Of a DNA stretch of 64,000 bases, positions 9,358 to 18,429 are shown in pieces. Source of the stretch: Streptomyces sp. NBC_01314 (lineage in GTDB: Bacteria; Actinomycetota; Actinomycetes; Streptomycetales; Streptomycetaceae). Below the pieces are notes generated by a model. The model searched no databases, was not told the DNA's origin, and saw only the letters and a list, made by a program, of their open reading frames with translations. The translations under genes were made by a program, and so were the position numbers. The stretch covers positions 186,001 through 250,000 of the forward strand of contig NZ_CP108394.1 in the NCBI RefSeq assembly GCF_041435215.1, in the 5' to 3' direction. Position 1 is the first letter of the stretch. Each line of letters begins with the position of its first letter.

Positions 9358-10245
9358 GTTTCCCCCTTGCAGAAGAACCGGGTGAATTCCCCGTTCACCC
9401 GGCCGGGGGTGGTCTCGTACGCATGCCCGTACGCCCCCCGGAACACGGAGTATGCCGAGGGGTGATCAGGTGCTCAATAGACGAGAAGAAGGCAAGAATT
9501 CCGTCGGCCGACTGTTACACGGCCGTCGGAACTCCGTTACAGGGTCGGGGGGTTACGCACGCGTGTTCTCCTTGACGCTGATCCGGCCGCAGCTGAGACC
9601 GAAAAGGCCGCCCCCGCCGCTGCCCCGGCGGCTGCTGCCGCACCGGCCGCCGGGGCACGTGCGCATGCCGCCCGGGCACCGCAGACCTCGCGCCGCCCGG
9701 GCACGAAGAAAGCCGCCCCCGCGGGCACGCCGGTACCCCGGGCCCGCGCCGAGATGCAGGCCCTCGGCGTCCGCCACGTCCACGTCAGCCAGGTGCGGGC
9801 GGTCGGCAACACGGCGGGCAGCAGCGTGTGCGGCGCCGCCCAGGTGTAGCGCGCCACGCCATGGCGCACCGTCCACGCGGGTACCCATCGTCGGTTGCAA
9901 CCGCCCGGCTCCCGGGCAGCCGGGCCGCCGGAGTGCGGGCAGCCGCAGGCCTCCCGTGGAGAGCCGGGAGGCGTGGCGGGTCCTGCCGTCAGCGACGGCA
10001 GGACCCGGCAGAGGGGCAACCTCACCCGGGGGTGGCTCGGTGCCCACCCTCACACCATGCACCCAAACCAGCCACAGCAACAGACCGTGGCTGAAAAACG
10101 CCAACGTCCGTATCCGAGACGGGCGGAGCAGGCCCCCGCGGTCAGTCGCGGCGGCCGGCTCCTCGCAGCGACAGCCCGCCGTGCGGCTGCGCTTCTTCCT
10201 TGCTGTCCGGGGGTATTGCACAGTTCAGTGGTGCGGTGGGCCCTC
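9358..10245. other. Intergenic region with a coding-like scrap
   Basis: The first part holds the protease promoter. From about 9575 to the TAG at 9847-9849 the plus strand has a stop-free frame with strong G/C third-position bias. It encodes an Ala-rich, Lys-Arg-containing tail ending in GVRHVHVSQVRAVG and SSVCGAAQV. No start codon or family was recognised, so it may be the end of a truncated gene. The rest holds a hairpin and nothing else identifiable. Confidence 0.4.
9977..10007. terminator. Strong hairpin, probable terminator
   Basis: Perfect 14-bp stem (CGGGTCCTGCCGTC and its complement) with a 3-nt loop. It could end transcription from the coding-like scrap on its left, or from the minus-strand gene on its right. 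Confidence 0.6.
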
Positions 10246-10809
10246 TCACTCTCCCGCCGTCGGCTCAGCTCCCACCAACGCGATCCGTGTCGCGTGGAGG
10301 TGGTCCCAGTCCATGACCAGGCGGAATCGTCGATGCGTCTTCAGTCGCTCCGCGTCGGCCAGCTCCTGGCCTCGGTACACCAGGGCGTCACCGGCCTGGA
10401 CGAGGTCCGTAACGGCGATACGGACGTCGTCGGCCCCCTGGCCGGTGGCGGCCGCCAGGCGGTCCAGGGAGGTCAGTACCTCCTGCGGTTCATCCAGATC
10501 ATCGACCAGATAGTTCATGAACCTGTCGACGAGCGGGCCGGTGCGCAGCGTCCACCGGATGTGGTCGAGCCGTTTGGTGAGGTCGGCGTCCAGCGGCAGC
10601 AGGTCGCCAGGCAACGGCAGTGCGACGGGCATCGACCACCGGGTGCCGGTCGGTGTCTCCTCCCGGCGAGCCAGACCCCACGTCAGGTAGAGCTCGGACA
10701 GATCCCGCACTGTCGTGGGTACCGGGAAGCCGGCGGCCGTAAGCAGCGCTCCGAACTTCTCCATCGCCATGTCCGAGCGCGGCCCGGGTACGGACGGGTT
10801 GTCGATCAT
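10246..10809 (-). CDS. Hypothetical protein, possibly DUF6042-like
   Basis: Protein of 187 residues with good codon bias and no signal peptide or membrane segment. Features: N-terminal FGALLTAAGFPVPTTV; a middle part LDHIRWTLRTGPLVDRFMNYLVDDLD; then DRLAAATGQGADDVRIAVTDLVQAGDALVYR, which looks like a winged-helix or helical DNA-binding fold (inference), and a charged C-terminus. I cannot name the family with certainty and assign no function. It has no operon partners. Confidence 0.55.
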   Translation of the reverse strand: MIDNPSVPGPRSDMAMEKFGALLTAAGFPVPTTVRDLSELYLTWGLARREETPTGTRWSMPVALPLPGDLLPLDADLTKRLDHIRWTLRTGPLVDRFMNYLVDDLDEPQEVLTSLDRLAAATGQGADDVRIAVTDLVQAGDALVYRGQELADAERLKTHRRFRLVMDWDHLHATRIALVGAEPTAGE

Positions 10810-11129
10810 CCGGTCAGCTCCTCCTGAAAACAGCCCACGCTCGCAGCGTATGTACTGCGTTCCATGTCTATCGCACAGGCAAGGAGGAATGGGGCACGCG
10901 AGTTGCGATGTCAGAGGTGGTGGAAGGCAGAACGCACGTCGGAGTGCTCGAAGGCAATCCTGTGCAGACCGCCTTGGCCCGCGGCCATTCCGGCTGGGGT
11001 GTCGGGGAGTTCATGTGTCCAGGTCCCCGCGACGCCGTGCACTTCCCCTGATCTCCGCGCCCACTCCCAGCCCCTCTGCCGTCCGCCGAACGTCAGTCCC
11101 ACTGTGGTCGTGGCGAGAAGGCGGACGGC
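10810..11129. other. No recognised gene
   Basis: Short open frames exist on both strands but none is convincing. The stretch lies downstream of the broken MFS gene and upstream of the gene at 10246-10809. Confidence 0.4.
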
Positions 11130-12397
11130 TCATGTGACTGGAGTGGGGGCGGAGACGGGGCGTGCCCCGAGCAGGAGGGCGCACCCGGCGGCGGCCAGGA
11201 GGGGCAGGGTGAAGTGGCCGCCGAGGGGGCCTGCCAGGGCGGGTGCCGCCGGCCAGGCCCAGCCGCATCGCGCTGGATATCCAGCCGACTGCTTCGGTGG
11301 AGGTGCCCGGCGGGGTGAGTGAGGTGACGGTCAGGCTGGCCACGGTCAGCAGGGGGACGAACAAGGCGTCGGGCAGCATCGCCAGGGCGAGGAGGGCCAG
11401 GGGCGGGAGCGGGGCGAGCAGGGGGAGCCAGCAGGCCGCGAAGGCTGCTCCCAGCAGCAGGAGGTGACGGGGTTTCGGGCCGGTTGCGGGCTGGAAGCGG
11501 GCGAACAGGATGCCGCCGAGCAGTCCCGCGGCGGAGAACGTCGCAGGCAGCGCGCCTGCCAGCCAGGAGGCGTGCTGGCGGTCGGCGATGGCGATGGCGG
11601 CGACGTCGAGGGCGCCGATCGTGGCGCCCAGGAAGGCCAGTGCGGTGAGCAGGGGCCGCATGGCGGGGGCGCAGCACACTGAGCCGGCCGGGGCGGCGGG
11701 GCACGGCCCGCCAGGTGCGGGCGGGGCGCGCGGTGGCGAAGACGAGGGAGCCGGCCAGGGTGGCGGCGGCCGCCAGGGCGAGGGCGGCGGCCGGGGAGAG
11801 CCAGGTGGCCATCGCGATGGCCAGGGCGGGTCCGGTGACGTAGACGATCTCCTGGGCGGAGGAGTCCAGGGTGTAGGCGGTACGGACGTGAGCGGCGTCG
11901 GGCAGCAGGGTGGGCCACAACGATCTCAAGCCGCCCTCCAGCGGCGGGCATCCTGCTCCGGCCAGGGCGGCGCACACGGCGGTGAAGGCGAGGTGGGAGG
12001 TGCCCACCAGGGCCACGGCGCCCAGGGCCGCGGCGACCAGTGCGGCTCCCAGGTGGCAGGGCAGGGGCAGTCCGCGCAGGTCGGCCAGCCGACCCAGCAG
12101 GGGCAGTCCGAGCGCCGGGGCGATGCCGTAGAGGGCGGCCAGCAGGCTGGCGGTCGCCAGAGAATGGCCGTCGGCTCGCGCCGCCAGTATCAGGGCGACG
12201 GGCACCATGCCCAGGGGCAGGCGCCCCGTCACCGAGGCGATCAACAGGCGGCTGCAATATCGGTGGCGCAGCACGGCGCGGAAGCCCGGCGGTGCCGTCG
12301 CGGGGGCGCCTGGGCGTTGGGGCGCGGGCGGCTGTGCTGCGAGGTCCACCGGAGCCGGGGTGGCGCGGGGGGTGTCGCGGACCTGCGCGTGGGCCAT
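11130..12397 (-). pseudogene. MFS transporter with two frameshifts
   Basis: The three reading frames together give one ~420-residue major facilitator. Frame 1 (from ATG 12397) carries the first half, with RLPLGMVPVALIL and GLPLLGRLADLRG (the loop 2-3 signature region). Near 11665, in a C-rich run, the reading moves to a second frame starting AMRPLLTALAFLGATIG. Near 11240 it moves to a third, ending LAGPLGGHFTLPLLAAAGCALLLG, with TGA at 11130-11132. Both shifts lie in GC-rich runs, so sequencing error is possible, but as written no full transporter is made. Confidence 0.75.
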
Positions 12398-12648
12398 CGC
12401 CTGCCTGCCTCTGCAAGGGGAAAGTCGGAATCTCGCGGGGCGCCCGCACGGCGGCTTGTCAGGGGCGCGCGCCGTGCGGGCGGTGGCAGCGGCACGGGGA
12501 TGGGCCGCTGATGGCAAAGCTCAACAGGGCACGGAGCCTCGCTTCAACAACGCTTCCCCGGCAGCGGTCGGCGCCGGGGGGCTAGGCCGTTTCTGATGGC
12601 TCTTGGTTGGCTGGGTGAATCTCGTGGTCGGTCGGGCAGGACGCTCGT

Positions 12649-13592
12649 ATGGTGCGGCGACATGAGCTCACGGACGCGCAGTGGTGGAAGATCGAGCCTC
12701 TCTTGCCCGGCAACGGCAAACCGGGTGGGCAGTGGGCGGATCACCGCAGGGTGATCAACGGGGTGCTGTTCCGGGCCCGGACCGGGGTGCCCTGGCCTGA
12801 CATGCCGGAACGGTACGGGCCCTGGCAGACCGTCTACGAGCGTCATCGCCGCTGGTCGGCCGACGGCACCTGGCAGGCCGTCCTTCAGGAGTTACAGATC
12901 GAGGCGGATGCCGGCGATCCGGACGGGGCGCTCGCCCGCCGGGCGGAGCGTCAGGAGTGGGCTGTGAACATCGACTCCACCTCGTGCCGGGCGCATCAGC
13001 ACGCGGCCGGAGCGCCCCGCAAACCCCCGGCCGACCACCCGCAAAAGGGGGTGGGGCGCGTGAGGAGGCAGATGGGCGCGAGGCGTTGGGGCGCTCGCGG
13101 GGCGGGTTGACCAGCAAGGTCCATGTGCTCTCCGACGACCGGGCCCGCCCGCTGCACTGGCTGACCTCGCCCGGTCAGCGGGGTGACAGCCCGATGTTCG
13201 CTCCGGTGCTGGACGGCTTACGCATCCGGCGTCGAGGTGCGGGCCGTCCGCGCAGCCGGCCGGACCGGGTGCGCGGCGATAAGGCGTACTCCAGCCGGGA
13301 CAACCGCGCCTACCTGCGGCGGCGCGGGATCAAGGCCACCATTGCTCAGCCCAATGACCAGCGGCTCCACCGCCAGCGGCGGGGACGATCCGGTGGCCGG
13401 CCGCCAGCCTTCGACAAGGCCCAGTACCGCCGTCGCAACGCGGTCGAGCGGTGCGTGAACAAGTGGAAGCAGTTCCGCGCGGTGGCGACCAGGTATGACA
13501 AGCGCGACTACATCTTCAACGGCACCCTGACCGTCACCGCGATCCTCATCTGGCTCCGAGACACCGTCCAAGAGCCATCAGAAACGGCCTAG
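12649..13592 (+). CDS. IS5-family DDE transposase, read through a -1 frameshift
   Basis: The first frame begins at ATG 12649 (RRHELTDAQWWKIEPLLPG) and reaches the first catalytic Asp in VNIDSTSCRAHQHA. The second frame, one base back, is open from before 13050 and continues TSKVHVLSDD, RGDKAYSSRDN (second Asp) and RNAVERCVNKWK (Glu) to the TAG at 13592. The frames overlap at 13042-13050, which contains a classical slippery heptamer, so the full ~310-residue protein is probably made by programmed frameshifting. The stop codon is part of the right inverted repeat. Confidence 0.85.
13044..13050 (+). promoter_or_regulatory. Slippery heptamer for -1 frameshifting
   Basis: A_AAG_GGG in the frame of the first ORF matches the X_XXY_YYZ rule: after slipping one base back both tRNAs still pair (AAA and GGG). 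It sits just where the two transposase frames must be joined. Confidence 0.65.
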
Positions 13593-13969
13593 CCGCCGAC
13601 CATTTCCGCTGTGTCGGCATGGACTACCAGGTCACCTGCATGGGGCGCTTCGGTGACCGTGTGTCCGAGCTGGGCTAGCAGCCCTGCCACTGCCGTCCGC
13701 ACGATCGCTCTCATGCTGTCGTCGCTCCCGGTTCGCGTGGCTTGTTCGCGGGCAAGCGAGGCGAACCCGTCCGAGGCCGTCCAGCTGACCAAAGCGCCCG
13801 CGGGCACCTTGGTCACACGCAACCCGGGGACGCTGGTGTCCGCGTCACCCAGCACATCAAAGCCGGCCTGGATCAGGGCGGAACTCACCTGCGAGACGAC
13901 CTCAGCAGGTGCACACGACACCACAGCCGCCTGCCCGCAAGAAGCCAGACCATGCCATCGCGTTCTCAT
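13589..13969 (-). CDS. Hypothetical protein next to the IS427-like element
   Basis: ATG 13969 opens a 126-residue frame with good codon bias: a Cys-containing N-terminus, then PAEVVSQVSSALIQAGFDVLGD, PGLRVTKVPAGALVSW and RAIVRTAVAGLLAQLGHTV. No family recognised. Its stop codon lies in the CTAG at the edge of the IS, and the flanking DNA suggests this stop is native. The frame is formally open back to a GTG at 14305, beside the IS256 element, but the middle is occupied by two hairpins, so I do not think it is one protein. The upstream piece (KLRLIAQALVDTTLGKEMP) may be a separate truncated gene. Confidence 0.4.
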   Translation of the reverse strand: MRTRWHGLASCGQAAVVSCAPAEVVSQVSSALIQAGFDVLGDADTSVPGLRVTKVPAGALVSWTASDGFASLAREQATRTGSDDSMRAIVRTAVAGLLAQLGHTVTEAPHAGDLVVHADTAEMVGG

Positions 13970-13993
13970 GCCACCCGCGTGGCCGATCAAAGC

Positions 13994-14024
13994 GGCCCTT
14001 CGCACCACAATGTTGCGAAGGGCC
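13994..14024. terminator. Hairpin, possible bidirectional terminator
   Basis: 11-bp perfect stem (GGCCCTTCGCA / TGCGAAGGGCC) with a 9-nt loop, followed by CTTT on the plus strand and flanked by AAAG, so it could end transcription both ways. Confidence 0.55.
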
Positions 14025-14094
14025 CTTTCGAGGCTGCTGCTTAACCCCGCACCGGCCGGGTGACCGCCCCCAGGACTACCCATGCGACCAAATC

Positions 14095-14141
14095 GCGAGG
14101 ATGCGGCGTTGACCTCCCCAGGCACACCGCCGCATCCTCGC
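14095..14141. terminator. Second hairpin
   Basis: 14-bp perfect stem (GCGAGGATGCGGCG and its complement) with a 19-nt loop. Together with the hairpin at 13994-14024 it splits the open frame on the minus strand. Confidence 0.45.
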
Positions 14142-14302
14142 CAGCCACTCAACCAGCTACCCGCCAGTGCTGAAGCGCTCCTGGCCTGCCCCTCCGCGCC
14201 GCAGACCGCGTCCACGGCCGCTCTCACGTGAGCGCGCACCGGTTCGGGCATCTCCTTGCCCAGTGTGGTGTCCACCAGTGCCTGCGCGATCAGCCGCAGC
14301 TT

Positions 14303-14310
14303 CACGTTGG
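14303..14310. repeat. Left target-site duplication of the IS256 element
   Basis: CACGTTGG, repeated exactly at 15788-15795 on the other side of the element. Eight bp is the usual IS256-family duplication length. Confidence 0.9.
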
Positions 14311-15787
14311 GGGTCTATCAGGAATTAGGTGTGATTCGTCTGTTTGGCCTACGAGTTGGTGGGTGGGCTGTTCGGCCTACACTCGTCCGGCGGTAAGGCG
14401 GCCGTCGAAGAGGACGTCGAACTCGTTGAGGGCGGACTTCCAGCGGTTGTTCCAGCGCTGGCGGCCGCGGCCGGTGGGGTCGAGGGCGAGGGTGGCGAGG
14501 TAGAGGCGTTTGAGGGCGGCCTGCTCGTTGGGGAAGTGCCCGCAGGCCTGGGCCGCGCGCCGGTAGCGGGCGTTGAGGGACTCGATGGCGTTGGTGGTGT
14601 AGACGACCTGGCGGATGGCGTCGGGCAGGCCGAGGAAGGGTACGAACTCGCTCCAGGCCCGCTGCCAGGTGCCGGCGATCGAGGGGTAGCGCTTGCCCCA
14701 CGTGGCGTCGAAGTCCGCGAGCCGTTGCCGGGCCTCTTCCTCGTTGACGGCGGTGTAGACGGGCTTGAGGTCGCGGGCGACCTCGGCCCAGTCGCGGCGC
14801 GATGCGTAGCGCAGGCTGGCGCGGATGAGGTGGACCACGCAGGTCTGCACGACGGTCTGGGGCCAGACGGTGTTCACCGCGTCGGGCAGGGCGCTCAGCC
14901 CGTCGCAGACCAGCATGAGCACGTCGCGGACGCCTCTGTTCTTGATCTCGGTCAGGATGGTCTGCCAGTACTTGGCGCCCTCGCCGCCGTTGCCGGCCCA
15001 CAGTCCGAGGATCTCGCGGTAGCCGTCCGCGGTGACCGCGACGGCCACGTAGACCGGCCGGTTGGCGACGTGACCGTCCCTGATCTTGACGTGCACGGCG
15101 TCGATGAAGACGACAGGGTAGACCGGATCGAGCGGGCGGGTGCGCCATTCCGCCATCGATTCCAGGGCCTTGTCGGTGATCGTGGAGATGGTCTCCTTCG
15201 TGGTCGTCATCCCGTACGTCTGGGCGAGGTGGGAGACGATCTCGCCGGAGGTCAGGCCCTTCGCGGTCAGTGAGAGCACCAGGTCGTCCAGCGCGCCGGT
15301 GCGGCGGGCGTGCACGGGCAGCAGCCGGGGCCGGAAGGTGCCCAGCCTGTCTCTGGGGACCTGCACCGTCACGGCGCCGACCTCCGTCATGACCTTCTTG
15401 GCCCGGTAGCCGTTGCGCATGTTGCCGCCCGAGCGGGACCCGCGCCCGCCGACCCGGCCGGCCTCGGCGGCGAGGTGCTCGTCCATCTCGGCCTCCAGGG
15501 CGGCCTGCATCAGATGCTGGGCCAGTTCGGGCAGCAGCCCGCCCTCGCCCATCAGCCGCAGCCCTTCGCCGCCATGGACCTTCTCGGCCGCGAGCGCGGC
15601 CAGCTCCTCCAGCAATTCGCTGGACAGACCGTTCTCAGACACCGGCATCGACTTCACGTCGGCACCCTGGACACTGCCGTCGGCCACGGCAAGCGACACG
15701 CGGTCTACGGCCTCAATCAGGTGACCTGTCGTCGCATTCATCAGATGACTCCTTCGGGAAGGATCACACCTAATTCATGACACTCCC
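14311..15787 (-). mobile_element. IS256-family insertion sequence, complete
   Basis: 1,477 bp with imperfect inverted repeats (21 of 25 positions match; inner part GAATTAGGTGTGAT identical) and an 8-bp target duplication CACGTTGG. Because the duplication is perfect, the insertion is recent and the pre-insertion sequence can be rebuilt by joining 14310 to 15796. Confidence 0.95.
14377..15741 (-). CDS. IS256-family (Mutator-type) transposase
   Basis: 454 residues, full length. The N-terminal half has LLPELAQHLMQAALEAEMDEHL and GNMRNGYRAKKV; the core has VFIDAVHVKIRDG (first Asp), LMLVCDGLSALPDAVNTVWP (second Asp) and VVYTTNAIESLNARYRR (Glu). It is a DDE transposase acting on the ends of its own element. 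Start ATG 15741 lies just inside the right inverted repeat. Nothing suggests inactivation. Confidence 0.95.
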   Translation of the reverse strand: MNATTGHLIEAVDRVSLAVADGSVQGADVKSMPVSENGLSSELLEELAALAAEKVHGGEGLRLMGEGGLLPELAQHLMQAALEAEMDEHLAAEAGRVGGRGSRSGGNMRNGYRAKKVMTEVGAVTVQVPRDRLGTFRPRLLPVHARRTGALDDLVLSLTAKGLTSGEIVSHLAQTYGMTTTKETISTITDKALESMAEWRTRPLDPVYPVVFIDAVHVKIRDGHVANRPVYVAVAVTADGYREILGLWAGNGGEGAKYWQTILTEIKNRGVRDVLMLVCDGLSALPDAVNTVWPQTVVQTCVVHLIRASLRYASRRDWAEVARDLKPVYTAVNEEEARQRLADFDATWGKRYPSIAGTWQRAWSEFVPFLGLPDAIRQVVYTTNAIESLNARYRRAAQACGHFPNEQAALKRLYLATLALDPTGRGRQRWNNRWKSALNEFDVLFDGRLTAGRV

Positions 15788-15795
15788 CACGTTGG
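15788..15795. repeat. Right target-site duplication of the IS256 element
   Basis: CACGTTGG, identical to 14303-14310. Confidence 0.9.
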
Positions 15796-15916
15796 TGTCA
15801 CCTTCTGGAACAACACAGCCCGGCAGGGATCGCGTTTGACCATGCCCTACCTACGGAGGCGCGACGGGCACAGAGGCCGGTCCACTCTTTCCACACGGGC
15901 AGCAGGGTGATGCGGT

Positions 15917-17719
15917 TCAGGCGCCGAAGTGGGTGAAGGGTCCCCAGGCCGTGGGGCGGAATCCGTCGGCCGCAGCGCGAGCCACGACCTTGCCGAGTGC
16001 GGCGGAGGGCGGTCTTCCTGCCCGGAGTTCCTCGTGAAGAGTGGCCATCATCTGGACGGTCTGCTCGGAGTCGGGCACAGCCCAGAGGGCGGCGATCACG
16101 GAGCTTGCTCCCATGGCGAGCAGTGCTGCGGGGAAGCCGAGTTGTTCACCTGGCAGTTGGGTGCCGATGCCGGCCAGGTGGCAGGCGGACAGGACGACTG
16201 TGGTTCCACGTTGCAGGTCGTGCCCGAGGAGCGAGGACAGGGTCAGGGGCTGCCCCAAAAGGATGGTGGATTCCAGTGGGCTCTGGCCGTCGAGGGATCC
16301 GTGGCCGGCGAGATGGATGAGGTTGGAGGACGTCATCTGTTGAGCCAGGCCCGGCGGTGCGGGACTTGCGGAGCGTCCGGCGGCGCCGTCGGACGGCCCG
16401 GTGAGACCGCGCAGGCGGTCGTGCCCTTCGGGGTCGGCAGCACCTGTGTTCTGGTCTCTGAGGATGAGGGGCCTCACGCCGTGGACGGCTGCGATCCTGC
16501 GGGCCTCAGGCACGGTGAATGGGATCGGTTTGCCGCCGGCCCCATCGTGATACCAGGGATCGGCCACGATCAAGGGGTCGATGCGCGCCGGCCGGGGCCA
16601 CCCTGCCGCGAACATGAGGGCGTTGCCGGAGGGTACGACGGTGAGGTCGAGAAGTCCGCAGACCGGGATGCCGTTCACCGGTGCGGAGTACAGCGGCAGA
16701 AGGGCGCTCTGCCCTAGCGGCACCAGGGCGACGCGGCCGCCCAAGAGGTCCGGCCAGGCATCGAGCACCGGTTTCCACACGGCGTCTGCGACGGTGGCGT
16801 GTGCTTCGCGGACCGCCCGGTCACGCCTCTTGACCAGTGGCGGTTCCGCTGCCAGTGGGGCGCGCAGTTTTTCGAGGTGGCTCTGGACCTCTTCGAGCCC
16901 CAGGGCGGGCAGGGCGATGCTCCGGCACAGCTCATGACCGGTCTCCGGCGCATCGAGCCGTATTGCCGTGCCGCCCTCGACTCCGGGTGCGATGTAGAGC
17001 ACCGAGCGCGCCGTCCGGCCTGCGGCGAGCACGGCGGAAACGGTGCGAGCCCCGGAGTAGAGGCTGTCCCCGCCCGACAGTTCCGCGAGCGTCTGATCCA
17101 GTTGCTGGATCAGCATCATGTCCGCCTGCACCCGCAACGCCGCGACGGTGTCCACCCCGGTCGGTAGATTCAGTGTCTCCTCGGCAGCAGCTTGCACGCT
17201 GCGGCGGAGCGCATGCACCCGTCGTACCGTGTCCTCTCCGCGGAGAAAGGTGACCAGTTCGCGGGCGATGGTGCGGTCACCCATCTGTCGACCGGTCAGT
17301 CCCTCCGCGACCAAGTAGCCGACGAGCGGGACACCGGCGCGGTGCGCCACGTCCACGGACATGTCCGCCATCGCCTGGATGTCGGGAAGCGCTTCCTCGG
17401 GGAACGTCACGTCGTTCGCGGTGTTCTCCGCGTCGATCAGGGCTACCGCGCCGACGAACGCCATGCTGGAGACGGACGCGAAAAACCACTGGCCCAATTC
17501 GGCGTGTACGCCGAAGGACATTCGAGACGTACGGAAGACGAGCCGGGCATAAGCGAGATCGCCTTGGACCATCTTGTCCATGCAGTGCCGCATGAGCCGC
17601 CAGATATCGTCGGCCACGGCGCCAGATCCGTGACGACGACCTCTTTCCTGCAAAGCGTCTGTCGCTTGTTGGATCTGATTGAACTCAGCCTCTTGGGGCG
17701 ACACAGAAAACCCCATCAT
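15917..17719 (-). CDS. CHAT domain protein (caspase-like peptidase)
   Basis: 600 residues. The C-terminal third is a CHAT peptidase domain with the catalytic pair visible: His473 in LIHLAGHGSLDG and Cys513 in VVLSACHLAGIG. The QLPGEQLGFPAALLAMGASSVIAALWAVPD segment is also typical. The N-terminal 300 residues are helical with no domain I can name, probably a regulatory or substrate-recognition part. The start codon overlaps the stop of the upstream gene (ATGA), so the two are translationally coupled. CHAT proteases often serve as effectors in bacterial conflict or abortive-infection systems; that role here is inference. Downstream the operon is interrupted by the IS256 element. Confidence 0.85.
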   Translation of the reverse strand: MMGFSVSPQEAEFNQIQQATDALQERGRRHGSGAVADDIWRLMRHCMDKMVQGDLAYARLVFRTSRMSFGVHAELGQWFFASVSSMAFVGAVALIDAENTANDVTFPEEALPDIQAMADMSVDVAHRAGVPLVGYLVAEGLTGRQMGDRTIARELVTFLRGEDTVRRVHALRRSVQAAAEETLNLPTGVDTVAALRVQADMMLIQQLDQTLAELSGGDSLYSGARTVSAVLAAGRTARSVLYIAPGVEGGTAIRLDAPETGHELCRSIALPALGLEEVQSHLEKLRAPLAAEPPLVKRRDRAVREAHATVADAVWKPVLDAWPDLLGGRVALVPLGQSALLPLYSAPVNGIPVCGLLDLTVVPSGNALMFAAGWPRPARIDPLIVADPWYHDGAGGKPIPFTVPEARRIAAVHGVRPLILRDQNTGAADPEGHDRLRGLTGPSDGAAGRSASPAPPGLAQQMTSSNLIHLAGHGSLDGQSPLESTILLGQPLTLSSLLGHDLQRGTTVVLSACHLAGIGTQLPGEQLGFPAALLAMGASSVIAALWAVPDSEQTVQMMATLHEELRAGRPPSAALGKVVARAAADGFRPTAWGPFTHFGA

Positions 17720-18351
17720 TCGGCCGTCCGGGAGGGGGTGCCCATCGCGGTCACGATGGCGCTGCTGAGGGCGGCCGTGTCAAGGGCGGGCACTCCGTCG
17801 GGTCCAGGCCTGGAGGTGATTTCGATGCGGGTCTGGGCCCCGGCCTCACCGGTGATCGTGAAGACGAGTGGCGGTGCGGATCTTTCAACGGGGGCGCGGA
17901 ACCCGAACCAGGCGGCGGCTCGCTGAGTGAATTCTCTGATCTGGTCGCGGGCGAGATAGACGCCCACCAGGTTGGCTGTGACGGACAGACCTTGATTGCC
18001 GATGGACACTGCGGCCTGCGCCACCGATGCCCACTCATCGGCCGAGCGGGAGCCGACCTCCACCTCATCGAAGTCCGCCGCGTCCAGCAACTCCCAGAAA
18101 TCCTTTGGCACTTGCACAAACATGTGGTCGCCCATGACCAGAGCGTAGCTGTCAGCCAACCGCGAAGAGGCACTTCGGACGAACTGTCCCTGTTCGACCG
18201 CCGCAAACTGAGATGCCGTCCCGATTGCGTAGCTCGAGCGGAGGTGAGGGAACTGCGGCGAAGGCTCAATGGACTCCACTCCCACCCGGCCACCGGTCCA
18301 CGCACCGGATGCACGGTGGAGTCCACCGCGCCCACTCAGGCCTGACGGCAT
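17716..18351 (-). CDS. Unknown protein coupled to the CHAT protease
   Basis: About 211 residues if it starts at ATG 18351; a later GTG near the VESIEPSP segment is also possible. The conserved-looking core is SYAIGTASQFAAVEQGQFV, SYALVMGDHMFVQVPKDFWELLDAADFDEVEV, IGNQGLSVTANLVGVYLARDQIREFTQRAAAWFG and PLVFTITGEAGAQTRIEIT. No known family recognised. It overlaps the CHAT gene by 4 bp, so it is a likely partner: sensor, adaptor or substrate of the protease. Upstream the frame runs into an aldo/keto reductase remnant without a stop, so the true N-terminus needs care. Confidence 0.6.
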   Translation of the reverse strand: MPSGLSGRGGLHRASGAWTGGRVGVESIEPSPQFPHLRSSYAIGTASQFAAVEQGQFVRSASSRLADSYALVMGDHMFVQVPKDFWELLDAADFDEVEVGSRSADEWASVAQAAVSIGNQGLSVTANLVGVYLARDQIREFTQRAAAWFGFRAPVERSAPPLVFTITGEAGAQTRIEITSRPGPDGVPALDTAALSSAIVTAMGTPSRTAE

Positions 18352-18429
18352 AGGCGCGGACCTGCGGACCACCACGGGTTCAGCCGGCCGCTGGGGTACT
18401 GCCAGGGGCCGGCGTCGCTTCCGAGGCTG

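Larger units (their letters stand above)
12582..13592 (+). mobile_element. IS5-family insertion sequence (IS427-like)
   Basis: About 1.0 kb, bounded by perfect 25-bp inverted repeats beginning CTAGGCCGTTTCTGATGG at 12582-12606 and at 13568-13592 in the opposite sense. The palindromic tetramer CTAG at both outer edges fits a CTAG target duplication, which some IS5 subgroups make. It holds one transposase read through a frameshift and looks intact. Confidence 0.85.

Noticed and set aside
6019..9465. 1,148-codon open frame on the plus strand
   Set aside because: It is the antisense shadow of the S8 protease; its translation is low-complexity Arg/Gly/Val/Leu sequence with no domain, while the minus frame has an intact active site.
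13970..14305. A single 238-residue protein on the minus strand from 14305 to 13589
   Set aside because: The middle of this frame lies in two terminator-like hairpins and has poor protein character; more likely two separate pieces.
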